From the NCBI GenBank assembly GCA_003649085.1, contig QMQV01000042.1:1-13204 (forward strand): a stretch of DNA of 13,204 nt, given 5' to 3'. A program made the position numbers and the translations under genes. The notes beneath the pieces were generated by a model, which made no database searches, was not told the DNA's origin, and worked only from the letters and a program-made list of their open reading frames with translations. Position 1 is the stretch's first letter. Each line of letters opens with the position of its first letter. Source of the stretch: Thermoproteota archaeon (lineage in GTDB: Archaea > Thermoproteota > Methanomethylicia > Methanomethylicales > B66-G16). Shown here piece after piece: positions 12,732 through 13,204 of this stretch.

Positions 12732-13204
12732 TTGCCTGATGACGTGTTGTGGCTTAAGATTGGCGGGTGGTTTTCAAGCGAGTGTTCTCCCGTCGAGCTC
12801 CTAGATTTGCTATATGGCCTTAACTCCGAGTTTAGGTTGCTGGCTGCCAGTATGAAAGAGTTTGATAGGAGAACTGTGCGGTTATGGCTTGGTGTCTCTA
12901 AGAGGGTTTTTAAAGCTGTTGAAGGATTTTTATCTTCTTCTATGCTTATTGAGCCTTCAAATGACTGTCAAGCGCTTAGCTCGATGTTGTGTGCTGAGGT
13001 TAAGCCTGTTGAGAGCTACGCCTACCCCTTGGTGGCTGCGGAGGAGTATTTCTCAAGCCCGCTGTCGCAAGCCGTCAAGGTGTTAGCTAGGGTTGACGGG
13101 GCTTTTGAAGTCGTCGCCAAGCCCTACCCAGATGGCAGGAAGCTGATTAAGGAGGAGTTGAAGAAGCTTGCTTTAAAAGAAGTTGGTGAAGACCAGCTTA
13201 ACAA
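12732..13204 (+). CDS. unknown protein, 3' end outside the window
   Basis: A frame open to the window end gives at least 157 residues (MPDDVLWLKIGGWFSSECSPVE...). The start TTG at 12732 is supported by GGGAG six bases upstream and a TATA box at 12694-12702; an in-frame TTG at 12717 lies before the ribosome site. The sequence shows short helices (ELLDLLYGLNSEFRLLAASM, SKRVFKAVEGFL) and a charged Lys-rich stretch near the edge. A shorter plus-strand frame inside it (12862-13086) is a shadow. I recognise no family, and with the C-terminal part missing no role can be given. It is divergent from the PaREP1/HEPN operon. Confidence 0.65.
   Translation, partial: MPDDVLWLKIGGWFSSECSPVELLDLLYGLNSEFRLLAASMKEFDRRTVRLWLGVSKRVFKAVEGFLSSSMLIEPSNDCQALSSMLCAEVKPVESYAYPLVAAEEYFSSPLSQAVKVLARVDGAFEVVAKPYPDGRKLIKEELKKLALKEVGEDQLN

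Noticed and set aside
12862..13086. Plus-strand frame of 74 residues near the right edge
   Set aside because: It is out of frame with a longer frame from 12732 to the window end that has a TATA box and ribosome site and a more normal composition.
1..13204. CRISPR array, tRNA genes or an insertion sequence with terminal repeats
   Set aside because: I saw no regularly spaced repeats, no tRNA cloverleaf and no transposase motifs; the only sizeable repeat is the duplicated zinc-ribbon gene end.

Overview
The window looks like an accessory, defence-rich stretch of an archaeal chromosome, most likely a thermophilic member of the Thermoproteota (inference). The evidence is archaeal TATA boxes about 25 bases upstream of GTG, TTG or ATG starts (leaderless transcription), frequent TTG starts, an archaeal JAMM protease, an Hjc-like resolvase, small zinc-finger proteins, a PaREP1/HEPN-like protein and AT-rich spacers. 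I saw no rRNA, tRNA, CRISPR array or transposase.

Left part (1-2450). A minus-strand McrB-like AAA+ ATPase with an N-terminal EVE-like segment runs off the left edge. It is followed by a small membrane protein, a 51-residue ORF with a strong ribosome binding site, and a decayed partial copy of the 3' end of the zinc-ribbon membrane gene found intact at 8956-9486.

Middle (2450-6650). This holds a winged-helix/PD-(D/E)XK protein, a C2H2-like zinc protein, a two-gene operon (JAMM metalloprotease plus zinc ribbon), a membrane-anchored coiled-coil protein, an M48 membrane metalloprotease and an Hjc-like nuclease. Genes are short and often change direction, as in defence islands.

Core (6700-11210). 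Two paralogous two-gene modules face each other. Each has an AAA_15/OLD-type ABC-class ATPase followed, through an identical 4-base TTGA stop/start overlap, by a TOPRIM-like protein. The layout resembles PARIS (AriA ATPase plus AriB TOPRIM) or a split OLD/Gabija system, and is the best candidate here for an undescribed defence system. Module 1 (plus strand, 6773-8556) looks intact. Module 2 (minus strand, 11193-9605) has an open body, but its start aligns with an ACG codon, its Walker A has Ala for the last Gly, and its TOPRIM acidic motif is altered. It is either diverged or starting to decay. Between the modules lie a 42-residue leaderless ORF and the zinc-ribbon membrane gene.

Right part (11390-13204). 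A three-gene minus-strand operon ends with a PaREP1/HEPN-like protein, and a divergent plus-strand gene of unknown function runs off the right edge.

All assignments are from reading the sequence. No database search was run.
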